Origin: Planctomycetota bacterium | GTDB taxonomy: Bacteria > Planctomycetota > MHYJ01 > JACQXL01 > JAVHLO01 | Assembly: GCA_031082105.1 (NCBI GenBank) | Contig: JAVHLO010000198.1 | Coordinates: 1-6,506, forward strand | Reading direction: 5' to 3' | DNA length: 6,506 nt | Shown: one piece after another, positions 4,915 through 6,506 of the stretch | Layout: each line of letters opens with the position of its first letter | Numbering within the stretch: position 1 is the stretch's first letter | The notes under the pieces: generated by a model | The model's database searches: none | Told to the model about the DNA's origin: nothing | Seen by the model: the letters and a program-made list of their open reading frames with translations, nothing else | Translations under genes and position numbers: made by a program

Positions 4915-6339
4915 TCATTCGATGCCCAGTGACCGCATCCGCGCATAGAGGGTCTTCCGGTCGACCTTGAGCATCGCCGCCGCCCTGGTCTTGTTGTTCT
5001 TCGCCCTGGCCAGCGCGTCACGGATCATCGCCCGCTGGGCATCCTCGCCCAGCCGCTTGCCCACCTCGAGCAGGGACGGCCCATCCGGCGGCCGGCCTTC
5101 GACTTTGACAGGGCCGGTCGGGCAAGGGACAGTCACGGTCGCGGCCGATGCGCGCAGCTCGGAGACCGGCGCGGCGAGAAGCTCCTTCGGCAGATGAGCG
5201 GGAAGCACCTGGTCGGATTCGGACAATAGCGCGGCTCGCTTGACAACGTTCTTCAGTTCGCGGACGTTCCCGGGCCAGTGATAACGGAAGAGAAATTCTA
5301 GCGCCTCGGCGGAAAAAACCGCGGTTTTCTTGCCGAACTCGTCATTCGCCTCAGCCATGAAGGCGGCAGTCAACGTGGGGATGTCTTCACGCCTCTCGCG
5401 GAGCGGCGGGAGCTGGATTGTGAACTGGTTCAACCGCTGGAACAGGTCGTTCCTGAACTTCCCAACGGCAACCGCCTCCCGGAGCGGGACATTTGAGGCG
5501 GCGAGTATTCTCGCGTCGATGGCGAACTGTTTCTTTCCCCCCACCCTGAAGAGCCGCCTCTCTTCGAGCACGCGGAGCAGTTTCACCTGCATGGTGTCGG
5601 GCAGGTTTGTCACTTCGTCGAAGAAGAGGGTTCCACCGGCGGCCTGCTCGAACCGGCCTTCTCTTGAAATATCGGCGCCGGTGAACGAACCCTTCTCATG
5701 GCCGAAGAGTTCGCTCTCGACCAGGGTCGCCGGGATCGCGCCGCAGTCGACGCCGATGAAAGACGTGTGCGCTCGCGGGCTCTTCTGGTGGATCAACCGG
5801 GCGACGACCTCCTTCCCGGTGCCTGTCTCGCCCTGGATGATCACGGTCATATTCGTCGGCGCGACGGTGTTCACCTGCGCGAGGACTTCCATCGTGGCGG
5901 CGCTCGTGCCCATCTCGGCTTCAGGGACGATCAGCTCGCCGAGCTTCCTTCGCAAGTTCCTGAGTTCCGCGAGCTGGCACCGGCTCTCGATGGCCCGCCT
6001 GATCGTCAGCAAGAGCTCGTCGTTGTGGACCGGCTTGGCGACGTAGTCGTACGCGCCCAGTTTCATGGCCCTCACGGCATCCTTGACGTCGGAGTAGCCC
6101 GTGAACATTATGACGATCACGTCCTTGTCGAGCGCCTTGATCTTCTCGAGGACGTCGATCCCGTTGGCGTCCGGCAGCTTGATATCGAGCAAGACGAGGC
6201 CGGGAGCTTTCGCCCTGACGGCCTCGATCGCCTCTCCTGCGGTGGAGACGGCCATCGGCGTAAAGCCCGCTCGCTTCAAGACGGTGGAAAAAAGCGCGCG
6301 CAGACCTTCGTCGTCGTCGACGATGAGAACCGAGTCCAT
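4915..6339 (-). CDS. NtrC-family sigma-54-dependent response regulator
   Basis: The 474-residue product has three domains. The receiver (1-120) has the DDD acidic pocket at 8-10, phospho-acceptor Asp52 (LLDIKLP), Thr80 and Lys102. The AAA+ sigma-54-contact domain (about 145-375) has Walker A GETGTGKE (170-177), the loop GSFTGA (217-222) where GAFTGA is usual, Walker B Asp241-Glu242, AASN (280-283), arginines in FRNDLFQRL (295-303) and sensor II WPGNVREL (355-362). A linker of about 60 residues leads to a Fis-type helix-turn-helix (about 438-474, NNKTRAAAMLKVDRKTLYAR). It should bind enhancer DNA when phosphorylated and drive open-complex formation by sigma-54 polymerase. ATG 6339 is chosen because GGAG lies nine bases upstream and the receiver begins at once; an in-frame TTG at 6366 would add nine residues with no visible ribosome site. 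It converges on the hybrid kinase gene. Confidence 0.93.
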   Translation of the reverse strand: MDSVLIVDDDEGLRALFSTVLKRAGFTPMAVSTAGEAIEAVRAKAPGLVLLDIKLPDANGIDVLEKIKALDKDVIVIMFTGYSDVKDAVRAMKLGAYDYVAKPVHNDELLLTIRRAIESRCQLAELRNLRRKLGELIVPEAEMGTSAATMEVLAQVNTVAPTNMTVIIQGETGTGKEVVARLIHQKSPRAHTSFIGVDCGAIPATLVESELFGHEKGSFTGADISREGRFEQAAGGTLFFDEVTNLPDTMQVKLLRVLEERRLFRVGGKKQFAIDARILAASNVPLREAVAVGKFRNDLFQRLNQFTIQLPPLRERREDIPTLTAAFMAEANDEFGKKTAVFSAEALEFLFRYHWPGNVRELKNVVKRAALLSESDQVLPAHLPKELLAAPVSELRASAATVTVPCPTGPVKVEGRPPDGPSLLEVGKRLGEDAQRAMIRDALARAKNNKTRAAAMLKVDRKTLYARMRSLGIE

Positions 6340-6348
6340 GAGTCGACG

Positions 6349-6352
6349 CTCC
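6349..6352 (-). promoter_or_regulatory. Ribosome binding site deciding the ATG start of the regulator
   Basis: GGAG on the minus strand lies nine bases before ATG 6339. It sits inside the coding sequence of the longer TTG-initiated frame, which argues for the shorter product. Confidence 0.55.
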
Positions 6353-6414
6353 AAAGCGGGTCTCAACTATGCCGGCCTCGGCGGGATAGTGGAACAGGGA
6401 CTTCTAGGATACTG

Positions 6415-6442
6415 AGTCTACAGGATCCTGAACAAAATTCAA
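6415..6442 (-). promoter_or_regulatory. Weak sigma-70-like promoter for the sigma-54 response regulator
   Basis: On the minus strand TTGAAT (6437-6442) and TAGACT (6415-6420) are 16 bases apart, each matching consensus at four of six positions. A start near 6408 gives a leader of about 70 bases to the ATG at 6339. No sigma-54-like site was found upstream of this gene. Two 10-bp palindromes overlap this region. Confidence 0.35.
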
Positions 6443-6449
6443 GATCTTG
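6421..6449. promoter_or_regulatory. Pair of related 10-bp palindromes upstream of the regulator
   Basis: CAGGATCCTG (6421-6430) and CAAGATCTTG (6440-6449) are both perfect palindromes fitting CARGATCYTG. Their centres are 19 bp apart, near two helical turns, separated by AT-rich AACAAAATT. The first fills most of the -35/-10 spacer and the second overlaps the -35 box of the weak promoter here, a layout expected for operator sites of a dimeric repressor, though a palindromic repeat is also possible. Confidence 0.35.
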
Positions 6450-6467
6450 GCGCCTCTGTTCGCGAGC

Positions 6468-6505
6468 CACAGAATCACACGGAAACACACAGAAGGACAC
6501 GGAAA
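6468..6505. repeat. Two 18-bp direct repeats at the window edge
   Basis: CACAGAATCACACGGAAA (6468-6485) and CACAGAAGGACACGGAAA (6488-6505) agree at 16 of 18 positions with a 20-bp period. The second unit reaches the right edge, so the array may continue outside. The A/C/G-rich, T-poor strand bias is typical of simple intergenic repeat arrays rather than coding DNA. Confidence 0.6.
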
Positions 6506-6506
6506 G

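Noticed and set aside
6340..6366. TTG 6366 as start of the sigma-54 regulator
   Set aside because: It gives nine extra residues before the receiver with no ribosome site, whereas ATG 6339 has GGAG nine bases upstream.
1..6506. tRNA, rRNA, riboswitch or transposase gene
   Set aside because: No cloverleaf with a GTTCRA arm, no rRNA-like segment, no recognisable riboswitch core and no transposase motif was seen on either strand.

Overview
The window is GC-rich bacterial DNA (roughly 60% G+C by eye) from a probably Gram-negative lineage that uses sigma-54. It encodes an NtrC-type sigma-54 activator, a soluble PAS hybrid histidine kinase whose H-box reads HDFNN, and a FapA/DUF342 protein. Several families of short palindromic repeats fill the spaces between genes. 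Large-genome groups such as Desulfobacterota, Planctomycetota or Hydrogenedentota would fit, but nothing here fixes the taxon.

Layout from left to right. (1) Positions 1-83: three tandem 33-bp units, each with a GC-rich palindrome, just past the 3' end of the first gene. (2) 95-1774, minus strand: FapA/DUF342 protein. (3) 1775-2421: a 647-bp divergent intergenic region. It holds a sigma-54-like site facing fapA, a possible 46-codon gene (1987-2127, plus), a nested inverted-repeat element (2146-2262) sharing a 38-bp core with the left array, and a promoter region facing the kinase where a sigma-54-like and a sigma-70-like site overlap. (4) 2422-4797, plus: PAS-PAS-PAS-HisKA-HATPase-REC hybrid kinase. 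(5) 4798-4914: a convergent gap almost filled by a long imperfect hairpin. (6) 4915-6339, minus: REC-AAA+-Fis sigma-54 response regulator. (7) 6340-6506: upstream region of the regulator with a weak promoter, two related 10-bp palindromes and the start of an A/C/G-rich direct repeat.

Working model (inference): the kinase senses a cytoplasmic signal through its PAS domains. The NtrC-type regulator may be its partner and may act with sigma-54 at the divergent promoters of fapA and of the kinase. The kinase carries its own receiver and no Hpt protein is encoded here, so a direct kinase-to-regulator relay is unproven. No wholly new protein system is evident. The least ordinary parts are the organised palindromic repeats, the paired sigma-54-like sites and the possible small gene.
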